A stretch of DNA of 51,412 bases from Oscillospiraceae bacterium (GTDB lineage Bacteria; Bacillota; Clostridia; Oscillospirales; Oscillospiraceae), in contig JAFPWN010000002.1 in assembly GCA_017412765.1 (NCBI GenBank), positions 1 to 51,412 of the forward strand, written 5' to 3'. Below, in pieces: positions 40,827-50,393 of the stretch. Position 1 is the first letter of the stretch; the number at the start of each line of letters is the position of its first letter. The notes under the pieces are model-generated. The model did not search any database and had not been told where the DNA came from. It saw nothing but the letters and a program-made list of their open reading frames with translations. A program made the position numbers and the translations under genes.

Positions 40827-43072
40827 TCTGATTTGGTCGACTTGCGTGAGGTCGTTTTCTTCGCGGTCGTGGTCTTTTTGGCGGCAGTCTTTTTTGCCGT
40901 TGATTTCTTTGCCGTCTTTTTTGTTTTTTCCGTCTCAGCGGAGGCGTCGGCAGTCGCGGTCTTGCGCTTGTAGCCGCGCTTATCCTCCGGCAGGAATCGG
41001 CTGCATTCCTCGTTTATGCAGAAGGGCTTTGACGCGCCGCGCCCGCTGCGCTTAAAGAGCGTCTTTCCGCACTCGGGGCAGTTATCCTTTGTCGGAACGT
41101 CCCACGTCATGAAGCCGCAGTCCTTGCCTCTCTCACAGGCATAATATTTATAACCCTTCTGGCTCGTGCGCTGAAGTATGCGGCTGCCGCATTTCGGGCA
41201 TTTGCCGGGCATCTCAACGACGATAGGCTTCGTGAACGTACACTCAGGAAAACCAGGGCAGGCAAGAAATCTGCCGAATCTGCCGGTTTTGACGACCATC
41301 TTTCTTCCACAGACGTCGCATACCTCGTCAGACTCCTCAGCAGGTACCTTGATATACTCGCCCTCAAGAGCCTTTTCCGCGCTTGTGAGCGCGCTGTCGA
41401 ACGGGCCGTAGAACTCTCTCAGAACTTCCTTCCACGGCTTTTCTCCCTTTTCAACAGAGTCAAGCTCCTCCTCCATACGGGCGGTGAAGCCGATATCTAC
41501 GATATCCTTGAATCTGTCCTCCATAAGCTTCGTAACGACCTCGCCGAGAGGGGTCGGACGGAGCGCCTTATTCTCCTTTACAACGTATTCGCGGTCTAAA
41601 ATTGTCGAAACCGTCGGTGCGTAGGTACTCGGACGGCCGACTCCGGACTCCTCCATAGCCTTTACGAGCGTAGCCTCGGTGTACCTTGCGGGAGGCTGGG
41701 AGAACTTCTGCTCCTCGATAAACTTTACAAGGCTGAGCTTTTCGCCCTCCTTCAGGTCGGGAAGCGGAATCTCGCGCTCGTCGCTCTCCTCGTCCCTGCC
41801 CTCCTCATAAATTGCGGTAAAGCCGGCGAATTTGACGCTTGTGGCGTTTGCGCGGAAAACGTGACCCTTAGCCTCGCAATCGACTGTCACGCTGTCATAT
41901 ATTGCCGGCGACATCTGACTTGCGATAAAGCGGTTCCAGATAAGTCTGTATAGTCTGTACTGCTCGGGAGTAAGGCTCGTTCTGACCTTTTCCGGCGTGA
42001 GAAACGGGTCGGATGGTCTGATAGCCTCATGCGCGTCCTGAGCGGAATTTTTGGATTTAAAGCGGCGCGGAGAGCCGGGATAATATTCCTGTCCGTAGCG
42101 CGACGATATGAGCTGCCCTGCGGCCTTGAGCGCCTCCTCGGAGATTCTTAGCGAGTCTGTACGCATATAAGTGATAAGACCAACGGTGCCCTCGCCCTCG
42201 ACGTCAACGCCCTCATAGAGCTGCTGAGCGACGCTCATCGTGCGGCGGGTCGTCATCGAAAGCTTTCTCGACGCCTCCTGCTGAAGAGTGCTCGTTATGA
42301 ACGGAGGCGCCGGGTTGCGGCTCTTATCCTGCTTCTTTACGGTTTTAACGATAAATTCGGCGTTTTCAAGCTCGCGCTTTACGCTCTCGACCTCGTCGAT
42401 GCTCTTAAGCTCGCGCTTTTTTCCGTTATAGCTGTAGTATCTTGTCAGAAACTCTACGCTTGCGCCGTTTCTGAGTCTTGCGTCGAGATGCCAGTACTCC
42501 TGCGGAACGAAGCTTCTGATCTCGTTTTCTCTGTCTACAACCATTCTCGTTGCGACAGACTGGACTCTGCCGGCGCTCAGTCCGCGGCGGATCTTCTTCC
42601 AGAGGAGCGGAGAGAGCTTGTAGCCGACGATGCGGTCAAGAATTCTTCTCGCCTGCTGTGCGTCAACAAGGTCTATGTCGATCTTGCGCGGATGGGTTAT
42701 GGAATCCTGCACTACGCGCTTTGTTATCTCGTTGAAGGTCACTCTGTAAACCTCGCTGTCCGGAATGCCGAGCAGCTGCTGAAGGTGCCAGCTTATCGCC
42801 TCGCCCTCGCGATCCGGGTCGGTCGCGAGATAGACGGTCTTTGCGCTCTTGGCGGACTTTTTCAGGTCAGCGATGGTATCCTCTCTGCCCTTGACCGGGA
42901 TATACTGCGGCTCGAAGTCGCCCTCGATATCAACTCCCATGGTGCTCTTCGGCAGATCTCGCAGGTGTCCCATCGACGCGACGACCTTATAATCCGGTCC
43001 GAGATATTTCATGATAGTCTTAGCCTTGGCAGGCGACTCAACTATAACAAGATTTTTTGCGCTTGGTGCCAT
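40823..43072 (-). CDS. topA: DNA topoisomerase I
   Basis: A 749-residue type IA topoisomerase that relaxes negative supercoils. The N-terminal TOPRIM domain has [12 protein letters not shown] and [13 protein letters not shown]; the active-site tyrosine is in [14 protein letters not shown] near residue 305. Three C-terminal zinc fingers follow ([16 protein letters not shown] and CPECGKTL), then a Lys/Thr/Ala-rich tail of about 45 residues, which resembles DNA-binding tails of high-GC topoisomerases. GAGG precedes the ATG. Confidence 0.97.
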   Translation of the reverse strand: MAPSAKNLVIVESPAKAKTIMKYLGPDYKVVASMGHLRDLPKSTMGVDIEGDFEPQYIPVKGREDTIADLKKSAKSAKTVYLATDPDREGEAISWHLQQLLGIPDSEVYRVTFNEITKRVVQDSITHPRKIDIDLVDAQQARRILDRIVGYKLSPLLWKKIRRGLSAGRVQSVATRMVVDRENEIRSFVPQEYWHLDARLRNGASVEFLTRYYSYNGKKRELKSIDEVESVKRELENAEFIVKTVKKQDKSRNPAPPFITSTLQQEASRKLSMTTRRTMSVAQQLYEGVDVEGEGTVGLITYMRTDSLRISEEALKAAGQLISSRYGQEYYPGSPRRFKSKNSAQDAHEAIRPSDPFLTPEKVRTSLTPEQYRLYRLIWNRFIASQMSPAIYDSVTVDCEAKGHVFRANATSVKFAGFTAIYEEGRDEESDEREIPLPDLKEGEKLSLVKFIEEQKFSQPPARYTEATLVKAMEESGVGRPSTYAPTVSTILDREYVVKENKALRPTPLGEVVTKLMEDRFKDIVDIGFTARMEEELDSVEKGEKPWKEVLREFYGPFDSALTSAEKALEGEYIKVPAEESDEVCDVCGRKMVVKTGRFGRFLACPGFPECTFTKPIVVEMPGKCPKCGSRILQRTSQKGYKYYACERGKDCGFMTWDVPTKDNCPECGKTLFKRSGRGASKPFCINEECSRFLPEDKRGYKRKTATADASAETEKTKKTAKKSTAKKTAAKKTTTAKKTTSRKSTKSE

Positions 43073-43085
43073 TATGATGCCTCAC

Positions 43086-44315
43086 TTATGATATTTTAAT
43101 ATGTGCCGTATATCTCTTTCCTGCGTTCTGAGTAACGTAGCCGCTGATCTCCATCATAGTCAGAGCAGCCAAAACCTCCTCTGCGGGAAGTCCGGTGCGC
43201 TCGATCACGGTGTCGATATGGATATTCGGCTCAGTCATTGACTTGATTATAGCGGTTTCCTCAGAGTTTAATTCCTCAGGAGCCACCGATATTTCAATAT
43301 AATCCTCGTTATCGGGCTTGTCAACCGCTTTTTTCTCCGATTTATGCCTGTTTTTGTTCGTTTCCTCCTCTTTCGGAAGCTCTTCGTCGAGAAGCAGCTT
43401 TCTTCCGTATTCATCAAGCTCATAGGTCTTTTTCGGCTTGCCGAGCTTATAAGGGAACTTCAGCAGGTATTCGGAGAGAACGTCCTTGCCGTTAAAAATC
43501 GGAGTCGCTCCCTCTCTTATAAGATCGTTGGACCCGCGCGAAACTCTGCTGTCGGCAGAGCCGGGAAGCACGAAAACGTCGCGCCCCTGATCCGCTGCTC
43601 TGCGCGCGGTAATAAGCGCGCCGGAGCCTTCCGGAGCCTCAACGACGAGAACTCCTACGGCGAGTCCGCTCATGATCCTGTTTCTTATAGGAAAGTTTCT
43701 GCCCTCCGGCTCAGTGCCGGGAGGAAATTCGGAGATAAGGCAGCCGCGGTGGATAACGCTTTCGTACATATCCTCGCTGAATCTCGGATAAACTACGTCG
43801 ATGCCGTTTCCGAGAACTCCGACCACCTTGCCGCCCGCGCGCATTGCGCCCTTAGCCGCTGCGGAATCTATTCCCCGCGCCAGACCGGTTATGACAAGTC
43901 CGCCTCCGCGAGCTATTTCATAGCCGAGCTTTTCGCTCATCATAACGCCGTAGCTTGAGCATTTGCGCGTACCTACTATCGTTATTGCCGCTTCCTCGTC
44001 AATGAGCGGAAGTCTGCCCTTGACGTAGAGCACCATCGGCGGGTCGAATATCTGCTTCAGTCTGTGCGGATAAACGCCGTCGGCAAAGGTAATGACGTCT
44101 ATGTAGTTTTCCTCACAGTCCCCGAGTATCTTATTGACGCGCGCCATCCCCTTGTCAAGGATCGGAGCGCAGTCAAAATCGAATGAATTGAGATCTTCCT
44201 CTCTTGTAAAATAGACCTTTTCCGGACTTCCGAAATAGTCAATAAGAGCATACCTGTTGGAAAGCGAGATCCCCCGCTTTTCCGCGAGCCATATCCAGTA
44301 TTTCAGCTCTGCCAT
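43086..44315 (-). CDS. dprA: DNA processing protein DprA
   Basis: A 409-residue protein that loads RecA on single-stranded DNA during natural transformation. The Rossmann-like core shows IVGTRKCSSYGVMMSEKLG, ITGLARGIDSAAAKGA and EFPPGTEP with FPIRNRIMSGL. The C-terminal ~65 residues form a winged-helix domain (EEVLAALTMMEISGYV). It lies next to topA, a frequent Firmicutes order. GGGAG precedes the ATG. Confidence 0.95.
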   Translation of the reverse strand: MAELKYWIWLAEKRGISLSNRYALIDYFGSPEKVYFTREEDLNSFDFDCAPILDKGMARVNKILGDCEENYIDVITFADGVYPHRLKQIFDPPMVLYVKGRLPLIDEEAAITIVGTRKCSSYGVMMSEKLGYEIARGGGLVITGLARGIDSAAAKGAMRAGGKVVGVLGNGIDVVYPRFSEDMYESVIHRGCLISEFPPGTEPEGRNFPIRNRIMSGLAVGVLVVEAPEGSGALITARRAADQGRDVFVLPGSADSRVSRGSNDLIREGATPIFNGKDVLSEYLLKFPYKLGKPKKTYELDEYGRKLLLDEELPKEEETNKNRHKSEKKAVDKPDNEDYIEISVAPEELNSEETAIIKSMTEPNIHIDTVIERTGLPAEEVLAALTMMEISGYVTQNAGKRYTAHIKIS

Positions 44316-44327
44316 GCTCTCATCTCC

Positions 44328-45074
44328 CTAAAGATTATCCTTTGTCATTTCCCACATGAGTATCGCCGCCGCAACAGAGGCGTTCAGCGACTCACAGTAC
44401 GGCGTCATAGGTATTATAATCGTTCCGTCGCAGAAAGAGATCATCTCCCGCGTGAGTCCTCTGCCCTCGTTGCCAACGGCAACGGCGCAGCTTCTGAGAT
44501 CGATTTTTCTGACGTCAGCAGCGCTGTCGCTGAGCGCGGCGGCGTAGACCGGCGTTTTGCCTTTTATCATGGCAAGCTCGTCGAGCGACGTTTTGTAAAC
44601 CGGTTTTTTGAAAGCCGCGCCCATAGTAGCGCGTATAGTTTTCGGGCTGTACGGATCGGCGCAGTCCCCGACAAGCACGACCTGCCTCACTCCGAAGGCA
44701 TTGGCTGTGCGGATAACCGAGCCGACGTTTCCGGGATCCTGAATATTCTCAAGAATTATCGCTCCATCAAGCGACTCCAGCTCTCCGAACTCCGGCGTTT
44801 TTGCCGAGAAAACAACGCTCTGCGGGGTCTTTTGCGTAGATATTGATTCGATAATCTCTCTGTCGGTTTCATAGACGACCGCGCCTGCCGGGACTATACG
44901 ATCAAGCGCGCCTGAGGTGAAGATTTCGCGGATCTCTATTCCTGCGGCAATCGCTTCCTCGAGCAGTTTTCCCCCGTCGCAGAGCATTTCCCCGCACATA
45001 GCTCTGTATGATGCATCCGCTCCGAGGCGCTTCAAGTGCTGCACACGCTCATTTTTGCGTGAGGTTATCTTCAT
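44328..45074 (-). CDS. TrmH/SpoU family RNA 2'-O-methyltransferase
   Basis: A 248-residue SPOUT enzyme. An N-terminal substrate-binding region (KNERVQHLKRLGADASYR) precedes the knotted domain with ILENIQDPGNVGSVIRTANAF, VAVGNEGRGL and IIIPMTPYCESLNASVAAAIL, the three family motifs. The target, rRNA or tRNA, cannot be told. The stop codon is TAG, showing that TAG ends translation here. It begins two bases after the upstream gene ends. Confidence 0.92.
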   Translation of the reverse strand: MKITSRKNERVQHLKRLGADASYRAMCGEMLCDGGKLLEEAIAAGIEIREIFTSGALDRIVPAGAVVYETDREIIESISTQKTPQSVVFSAKTPEFGELESLDGAIILENIQDPGNVGSVIRTANAFGVRQVVLVGDCADPYSPKTIRATMGAAFKKPVYKTSLDELAMIKGKTPVYAAALSDSAADVRKIDLRSCAVAVGNEGRGLTREMISFCDGTIIIPMTPYCESLNASVAAAILMWEMTKDNL

Positions 45075-45076
45075 TT

Positions 45077-45583
45077 TCAGTCGCTCGACGAAACCGATGA
45101 AGAAGCTGCGGCAGCCTGCGCCTCAAGAACGGCGTCAATAGCAAGCACCGCGCCGAGAGCCGTAAGTACGTCTGCGCTGTTGGCAAGGTCAAGCTCATAG
45201 GTATCGCCCCAGCTCATCCACTTCTTGTGAACGGAAACTACGGAATTGCCGCGCTCGTCGATAATGTTGTAGTCATGCTCCCAGAACGTGCCGTCGATCT
45301 TCCAGTTAATACCGTTGATCTCATACTTCGGCTTAAGGAATGAGAAAAGCTGGTGTATCTCGAAGAGATATTTATCTCCGGAATAGACGAGAAATCTCGG
45401 GAAAAGGGACAAGACCTTCTGCTTAAGGAAAAGAACCTCCTTGCCGCTCAGATCATATACGTGAAACTTCTTTCCGATGGAGAAAAATTCGCCCTCGACG
45501 TTGTAGACCGGATTTCCAAGCTCATCGGTAACGGAGAACTTGTCCTTGAGAGAAAATACCTTCTGTTTAATAAAAAGCTTCAT
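45077..45583 (-). CDS. LURP-one-related (Tubby C-terminal-like) protein
   Basis: A 168-residue protein with the 12-strand pattern of the LURP-one/YxjI family: FIKQKVFSLKDKFSVTDELG, FFSIGKKFHVYDLSG, and later HDYNIIDERGNSVVSVHKK. The family's role in bacteria is unclear; phospholipid scrambling or binding has been proposed for relatives. A short Ala/Ser-rich tail ends the protein. The ATG at 45583 has GGAGG eight bases upstream. It heads the long operon through yajC. Confidence 0.82.
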   Translation of the reverse strand: MKLFIKQKVFSLKDKFSVTDELGNPVYNVEGEFFSIGKKFHVYDLSGKEVLFLKQKVLSLFPRFLVYSGDKYLFEIHQLFSFLKPKYEINGINWKIDGTFWEHDYNIIDERGNSVVSVHKKWMSWGDTYELDLANSADVLTALGAVLAIDAVLEAQAAAASSSVSSSD

Positions 45584-45689
45584 GATTATTGCCTCCTGAT
45601 AAATTTTATATTCCCCAATCCACACCCTCGCCCGCAGGCCAATGCATGGTAGTAAATATACGAAATAAGAATACAGATATACGATGTCT

Positions 45690-45800
45690 GAGCATAAGGC
45701 ATAAAGACAGGGATTCGAACCCCTCCCTGCTCAGCGGGCACCATACAGTGTCTGTAATGACTCACAGACGGGAGTTTTGCATTCGCTCCTGCGGGTTACC
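45690..45800. other. Structured intergenic stretch with a T-arm-like motif
   Basis: On the minus strand GGTTCGAATCC, the usual tRNA T-arm signature, stands inside CAGGGA/TCCCTG arms. An outer CTGAGC/GCTCAG pairing and a further GTCTGT/ACAGAC hairpin are nearby. No cloverleaf with an acceptor stem can be formed, so this is not a standard tRNA. It may be a tRNA remnant, a structured leader of the operon starting at 45583, or chance. Confidence 0.35.
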
Positions 45801-45809
45801 ATCATAAGA

Positions 45810-46262
45810 TCATTTAAGTTCCGTTATCCAGTTCGCTTCCTGAATCGCGTTATCTGTGGCGCGAAGCTCCTTCGCAAGCTCATCCGCCTTCTTCTGGACT
45901 GCCTTTACGTCAACGGCAGGAAGAAGCTTTATTTCGGTGCGAGACGCTCTTCTCGCGATCTGACTTGCCGCGCCGACAAGATCGCGGTATGCCGCAAGCT
46001 GAACCTTGAGAACGTCGCGCGAGGCGATCAGATCTGTGATAGTCGCTCCGTTTATCACCGTTTCGCAGTTAGTGCGGTTGATTCGCGCGATAAGCTCCCG
46101 GAGTCTTGAAAGGCACCCGTCAAGCTCTCTGATAAGCTCATAGGGGTCCTCCGCAGAGCTCTCACCTTCCTGAACGATTGCGTTATTATAAAGCCTTGAC
46201 CTCAGCGATTCGATCCTTGCGTTAAGATCCGCCCTCTCCTGAAGCGCCTCTGCAAGCTTCAT
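45810..46262 (-). CDS. DIP1984/septicolysin-like protein
   Basis: A 150-residue, mainly helical protein (KLAEALQERADLNARIESLR, later ELDGCLSRLRELIARINRTN). The pattern fits the DIP1984 family, sometimes labelled septicolysin, of unknown function. The helices are charged and coiled-coil-like; there is no signal peptide. The ATG at 46262 has GAGGTGA upstream, and a consensus promoter lies at 46315. Confidence 0.8.
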   Translation of the reverse strand: MKLAEALQERADLNARIESLRSRLYNNAIVQEGESSAEDPYELIRELDGCLSRLRELIARINRTNCETVINGATITDLIASRDVLKVQLAAYRDLVGAASQIARRASRTEIKLLPAVDVKAVQKKADELAKELRATDNAIQEANWITELK

Positions 46263-46314
46263 CGGTATCACCTCTATATAATAAAATGCAGGCATAAAAA
46301 CCCAATTTCTGTGA

Positions 46315-46343
46315 ATTATACCATATAAAATAAAAATTTACAA
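46315..46343 (-). promoter_or_regulatory. Sigma-A-type promoter of the DIP1984-like gene
   Basis: On the minus strand TTGTAA (46338-46343), 17 bp, TATAAT (46315-46320). Confidence 0.78.
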
Positions 46344-46360
46344 GGCGGGAATACAATATA

Positions 46361-46389
46361 TTGAAAATGTTTCAGAAATGTGGTAAACT
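46361..46389 (+). promoter_or_regulatory. Sigma-A-type promoter of the GNAT gene at 46449
   Basis: TTGAAA (46361-46366), 17 bp, TAAACT (46384-46389), back to back with the DIP1984 promoter. A small GCCGG/CCGGC hairpin lies in the leader. Confidence 0.65.
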
Positions 46390-46448
46390 TATTCCGTAAG
46401 AGATCGCCGCTTGTGCCGGTTTTTACCGGCTGACCGCTAAAGAGGAAT

Positions 46449-47054
46449 ATGGAAAAGCTTGAATATATTACCGATCCGGCAAGGGCTTGCTTTCTGAGCT
46501 ATCACAAAAACGAGAATACCGAGTTGCCGTCCAATATGCGCGTAGTACGCGGCGACGACTATAAGCCCGAGCTGTACAAGGGCTTTGACGACACCGTTTA
46601 CACAAAGCTTATTCTGCGTGACAAGCAGATTGACGAGCCCGTTTATCCGGAGGGCTTCAAGCTTGTCACACCCACCAAGGAACAGCTGACCGCTCATATC
46701 GCCCAGTGCTTCCCCGACGGTGAAACGCCGGACAGCATCGACCTCTGGCGGTATATGGAGTATTTCATGGTTGCGCTTGTCGATGTTACCACGGGCCGCA
46801 TCGTCGCTTCCGCCGCAGCCGACGTAGACTTCGGCGTAAAGGAAGGCTCCATAGACTGGGTCGAGGTCTCCCCCCGCTATCGCAGAAAGGGTCTCGGAAC
46901 ATATCTCGTAACGGAGCTTATCTACCGCTTCCGCAGATTTTCGGACTTTATATCTGTTTCAACGAAAGATTCCGCTGCTCTCGCTCTGTTTCTGAAATGC
47001 GGATTCCGTGAGGATTGCGCGTGGCATATTCTGAAAGCCAAAAAGATCGTATAA
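46449..47054 (+). CDS. GNAT family N-acetyltransferase
   Basis: A 201-residue protein whose C-terminal half is a GNAT fold: VEVSPRYRRKGLGTYLVTEL is the acetyl-CoA loop (R-x2-G-x-G), and ALALFLKCGFRED is the last helix. The N-terminal ~90 residues are not recognisable. The acceptor is unknown. AAGAGG precedes the ATG. Confidence 0.85.
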   Translation: MEKLEYITDPARACFLSYHKNENTELPSNMRVVRGDDYKPELYKGFDDTVYTKLILRDKQIDEPVYPEGFKLVTPTKEQLTAHIAQCFPDGETPDSIDLWRYMEYFMVALVDVTTGRIVASAAADVDFGVKEGSIDWVEVSPRYRRKGLGTYLVTELIYRFRRFSDFISVSTKDSAALALFLKCGFREDCAWHILKAKKIV

Positions 47055-47059
47055 AATTT

Positions 47060-47087
47060 GGGCTGAGTAATTCTCAGCCCATTTTTT
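47060..47087. terminator. Terminator between the two convergent GNAT genes
   Basis: GGGCTGAG/CTCAGCCC with a 5-base loop, followed by ATTTTTT; the minus strand has AAATTTT after the stem. The 3' arm includes the stop codon of the minus-strand gene. Confidence 0.9.
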
Positions 47088-47541
47088 CTTCCATAATCAT
47101 TGAAAGCGGCTCTAATCCGAGAGATTTATAAAACGTGATCGCTCCCTCGTTGAACGCCCAGACGTTAAGCTCCACGTTCGTGCAGCCGCGCTCTGAAGCG
47201 TAATCGCGGACGTAATTGTAAAGAGCCGTGCCGATCCCCCTGCCTCTCGCTCCCTCATGAACGCACAGGTCATGTATGAAGAGGATCCGCCTGGCGAATG
47301 TATTTCCGGTTTCCTTTCTGTCACGTATCTCGCAGAAAGCGTGACCGAGGACTCTCTCTCCGTCGTCATAGACGAAGACAGGCTCACTGTCGTTTCGGAT
47401 AATCTCGCGCAGCTCATCGGTCGTGAATTTCTTTGCGCCGGGCTTGAAAATATCCGGTCTGCCCTCGGCGTGTACACCGTGGACCTCAAAAAGAAGCTCG
47501 GTGAGCGCGTCAAAGTCAGCTTCTGTCGCCCGTCTTATCAT
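47074..47541 (-). CDS. GNAT family N-acetyltransferase
   Basis: A 155-residue GNAT protein: MIRRATEADFDALTELLFEV at the start, LCVHEGARGRGIGTALYNYV as the acetyl-CoA loop, and AITFYKSLGLEP at the end, like small-molecule or RimI-like acetyltransferases. The ATG at 47541 overlaps the upstream stop (ATGA), with GGAGG five bases away. Its last codons lie inside the terminator hairpin. Confidence 0.88.
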   Translation of the reverse strand: MIRRATEADFDALTELLFEVHGVHAEGRPDIFKPGAKKFTTDELREIIRNDSEPVFVYDDGERVLGHAFCEIRDRKETGNTFARRILFIHDLCVHEGARGRGIGTALYNYVRDYASERGCTNVELNVWAFNEGAITFYKSLGLEPLSMIMEEKMG

Positions 47542-48188
47542 GTTATCCTCCACTTCCCGTCGGGATACAAATCTATGCACCCAAGCTCTTCACTTAAGAG
47601 TTTTCCGGCATAGTCCCTGACCTTGAATTTGTTGTAATACCGGTAATCCTCGCCCATCGTTCCGTCAGAAACGCCATCCTCATACCATGCGCTGAGGTAT
47701 ATTATACCGTTTTCGATGAACTCAAGGCTTTCGTTCGGTTCAAGCGGTATCTCAAAGCGCTCGGGAAAATACGAAACGAGCTTATCTCTCTGGCTCACAA
47801 TGTGTACCGGATAACCGCAAAGCGAGAGATTATACAGCTCGACGCCCTCAAGGCTCAGCTCATGCACACTCTCCGGTTCTTTTCCGAAATCGTACCTGAT
47901 CAGGCTAGCAGCGAAAGAGTTGAAGTCAACGCGAAGAAAGAAAATACCGCCGTCTATGATTATCGGGATGCCGTACAGCACGTTTTTCGTCAGTTCAAAC
48001 GGCGTTTCTGTCTCTCCCGTTTCTGTGTCAAGGAAGCTGATGACCGCGCCCTTGTACTCTCCGCTATTAAGGATCTCGGGAATATCGTAAAAATCCTCAT
48101 AGCCCGAACGGTGATAGTAATACCTCGTCTGCCCCCGAATCGGATCGAAGCAGGAGCCGTCCCGAGCTGGTGTTCTGATAAGTTTCAT
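47538..48188 (-). CDS. Hypothetical protein
   Basis: A 216-residue soluble protein rich in Tyr, Glu and Ile, with a repeating beta-strand feel (GAVISFLDTETGETETPFEL, GIPIIIDGGIFFLRVDFNSF). I do not recognise a family; a beta-propeller fragment is one possibility. It begins one base after the hydrolase stop and overlaps the GNAT gene by four bases, so the three genes are coupled. No clear ribosome binding site of its own is visible. Confidence 0.7.
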   Translation of the reverse strand: MKLIRTPARDGSCFDPIRGQTRYYYHRSGYEDFYDIPEILNSGEYKGAVISFLDTETGETETPFELTKNVLYGIPIIIDGGIFFLRVDFNSFAASLIRYDFGKEPESVHELSLEGVELYNLSLCGYPVHIVSQRDKLVSYFPERFEIPLEPNESLEFIENGIIYLSAWYEDGVSDGTMGEDYRYYNKFKVRDYAGKLLSEELGCIDLYPDGKWRIT

Positions 48189-48189
48189 A

Positions 48190-49191
48190 TTATTTAAGGT
48201 GCTGCCTGAAGAAATCCTTGAGCTTGTCAAACGGAATCGCGCCGGTCTTTCCTCCGTCATAGAGGTCGGTATGCGACGCTCCGGGAATGACGAGAAGCTC
48301 TTTGTTATCGTCGTATCTGCTGTCGCGGATCATATCCTCATACGCGTCCCTGCCGAAATAGAAGGAATGAGCCTTGTCGCCGTGGACGATTATCACAGCG
48401 GAGCGGATCTCGTTTGAATATTTCAGGATAGGCTGATTTATAAAGCTCTCGCAGCCGATAATGTTCCACCCGCCGTTTGAATTCAGCGATCTTTCGTGAT
48501 AACCGCGCGGGGTCTTGTAGTAGTCATAGTAATCCTTGACAAAGAACGGCGCGTCCTCCGGAAGCGGATCAACGACTCCGCCGCCGAGCTTATATACTCC
48601 GTTTCTGAGGTCGTCGAGCCTCTGCGCGCACATTGCTTTCTTCTTCTCATAACGTGCTTCCTCGCTGTCCTCTGAGTCAAAATAACCCTTGGCATTTATA
48701 CGCGTCATGTCGTACATCGTCATTACCGCCGTCGCCTTTATGCGCGTATCAAGCGCCGCCGTGTTGAGCGCCATGCCGCCCCATCCGCAGATACCGATTA
48801 TTCCGACGCGCTCGGGATCGACCATATCGCAGAGGGAGAGATAATCCACCGCCGCCATAAAGTCCTCGGTATTGATATCAGGTGATGCCATAAAGCGCAC
48901 GTTTCCGCCGCTCTCACCGGTAAACGAGGGATCGAAAGCTACCGAAACAAAGCCGCGCTCAGCCATTGTCTGTGCATAAAGCCCGGAGCACTGCTCCTTG
49001 ACAGCGCCGAACGGACCGCAAACGGCGATTGCCGGCAATCTGCCCTCGGCACATTTAGGATAGTACAGATCCGCCGCAAGAGTTATGCCGTAGCGGTTTA
49101 CGAACGTCACTTTGCGATGATCAACGTTTTCGCTCTTCTGAAACGTCTTGTCCCAGCTTTGAGATAAAGATAGTTCTTCCTTTTTTATCAT
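48190..49191 (-). CDS. Alpha/beta hydrolase, YcjY/dienelactone hydrolase-like
   Basis: A 333-residue hydrolase. The oxyanion region AVCGPFGAVKEQCSGLYAQ is followed by the nucleophile elbow GICGWGG and the histidine in PGASHTDLYDG. At the elbow a Cys-Gly replaces the usual x-Ser, as in GICxxGG members of this group, where the nucleophile may be Cys or displaced. Substrate unknown. It has a perfect consensus promoter and is probably first in an operon with the hypothetical protein and GNAT gene. Confidence 0.82.
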   Translation of the reverse strand: MIKKEELSLSQSWDKTFQKSENVDHRKVTFVNRYGITLAADLYYPKCAEGRLPAIAVCGPFGAVKEQCSGLYAQTMAERGFVSVAFDPSFTGESGGNVRFMASPDINTEDFMAAVDYLSLCDMVDPERVGIIGICGWGGMALNTAALDTRIKATAVMTMYDMTRINAKGYFDSEDSEEARYEKKKAMCAQRLDDLRNGVYKLGGGVVDPLPEDAPFFVKDYYDYYKTPRGYHERSLNSNGGWNIIGCESFINQPILKYSNEIRSAVIIVHGDKAHSFYFGRDAYEDMIRDSRYDDNKELLVIPGASHTDLYDGGKTGAIPFDKLKDFFRQHLK

Positions 49192-49223
49192 AATCAGTAC
49201 TCCGATCTAGTTTATTCCGACCT

Positions 49224-49252
49224 ATTATATTTAATTAATTCTCCGGTGTCAA
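49224..49252 (-). promoter_or_regulatory. Consensus sigma-A promoter of the hydrolase operon
   Basis: On the minus strand TTGACA (49247-49252), 17 bp, TATAAT (49224-49229), both matching the consensus. Between 49253 and 49434 I see only short broken frames and no gene. Confidence 0.85.
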
Positions 49253-49434
49253 TACAGTTCAGCATCTGATCATATTCCGCGTTTGAGAGTACAGTATCTG
49301 AGCTCGCAGACTTTATCAGTCAAATCCTCATTGGCGTAAGCTGCCAATCCGACAGAGTCCACTTTTGCTCTCATTTATCGCAGGAAACCATGCTCAGTTA
49401 AATCCGTCATAGTTAATTCTTAATATCTGATGTT

Positions 49435-49944
49435 TCATTGATGAACTGCAATCAAAGCAATCAGTGCCATCGCGCCGGAAAGTACAGCTGAGATAAGCGC
49501 CATGCCAAGTGTTCCCATAAGCCATTTCCGCTTTTTGTCCTCCGCCGTGATATACGGCATTAAATCCTCTGTGCCGGGTATTATCCACGCTTTTGTGTGA
49601 CCCACCCAATACTCGTCAATCAGTAAGCGGTCGATGAGATTCATGATAGAGAGAATCGCAAAGCTCTGCAAAAAACCCGCTATAAACCCTCTCGCGCCGT
49701 TAACAATATAAACGCATACTGTCACGTAAACAAGATATCCCGGAAGGCACAGGCTTCTGAACAATATACCGCGCTTTCGAATACTCTCCCGTGTCGCAAG
49801 CCCGAGCTTTACCACTCTGTCCTGCACCTTTTGATCGTAGAGATGTACCATTCTGATCGCGCCGCCGCGTATGCCGAGCGCACAGATAAGATACAGAAGA
49901 AATCCAAGTCCGAGACCCTCTGTGATCAGTTTTACCGCAAGCAT
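49435..49944 (-). CDS. Membrane protein of unknown function
   Basis: A 169-residue protein with about four hydrophobic segments (residues about 5-28, 62-80, 84-102 and 143-165) and a charged loop (KLGLATRESIRKRG). I do not recognise a family. The ATG overlaps the upstream stop as TAATG, with GGAGG seven bases upstream. It is last in the methyltransferase operon. Confidence 0.75.
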   Translation of the reverse strand: MLAVKLITEGLGLGFLLYLICALGIRGGAIRMVHLYDQKVQDRVVKLGLATRESIRKRGILFRSLCLPGYLVYVTVCVYIVNGARGFIAGFLQSFAILSIMNLIDRLLIDEYWVGHTKAWIIPGTEDLMPYITAEDKKRKWLMGTLGMALISAVLSGAMALIALIAVHQ

Positions 49945-50393
49945 TATTTTTCCTCCGAATTATTCGTCTCGAGCGCCGAGAGCAAGCTTTCTTTCAAATT
50001 TCTCACCGGAAACTCATATTCAAATCCTGCGTCCGCGCCGAAGCTTTTGACGGAAATTGTCATGAACAGCGCAGGGATTCGTTTTGCGATTCCAAGAACT
50101 GTGATTGCGCGCCTCAAGTGCGGAGCAAACGCAGCAGCAAAGCGCTGAAAGTGCTCGCGGATATACCACGCCGCCCTCTCCTCGTTGATCCCGTCCTCTC
50201 TGAGAGCCTCATAGACCGCGATTGCCGGATAGATCCGCTGAAAAGTGTGCGCGCGGAGTGCCTTGGTATCGGCGGCATTCTCTTGGCACAGCTCCTCGAA
50301 GCGTCTCTGTGCTTTAGCTGCGATCCTCCCTGCGCGTTCTTTTCCGATCTCCTCCGCGGCAATTTTGCAGGTCGATTTTATAAGCCTCTGCAT
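49944..50393 (-). CDS. ATC hydrolase-like protein, possibly shortened
   Basis: A 149-residue helical protein. The segment FQRIYPAIAVYEALREDGIN resembles the L-2-amino-thiazoline-4-carboxylate hydrolase family, which is usually longer. The C-terminal part of that family, with its cysteine and acidic motif, is absent here: the frame ends after about 30 residues of unrelated sequence. The start is coupled to the methyltransferase stop (TAATG). The assignment is tentative. Confidence 0.55.
   Translation of the reverse strand: MQRLIKSTCKIAAEEIGKERAGRIAAKAQRRFEELCQENAADTKALRAHTFQRIYPAIAVYEALREDGINEERAAWYIREHFQRFAAAFAPHLRRAITVLGIAKRIPALFMTISVKSFGADAGFEYEFPVRNLKESLLSALETNNSEEK

Noticed and set aside
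45690-45770. A tRNA gene on the minus strand suggested by GGTTCGAATCC
   Set aside because: No matching acceptor stem or anticodon arm can be placed at normal distances for short or long variable-loop tRNAs.
49253-49400. Short minus-strand frames such as one starting MRAKVDSVGLAAYANED
   Set aside because: They are only 30-34 codons, broken in every frame, lack ribosome binding sites, and the distal part overlaps the hydrolase promoter.
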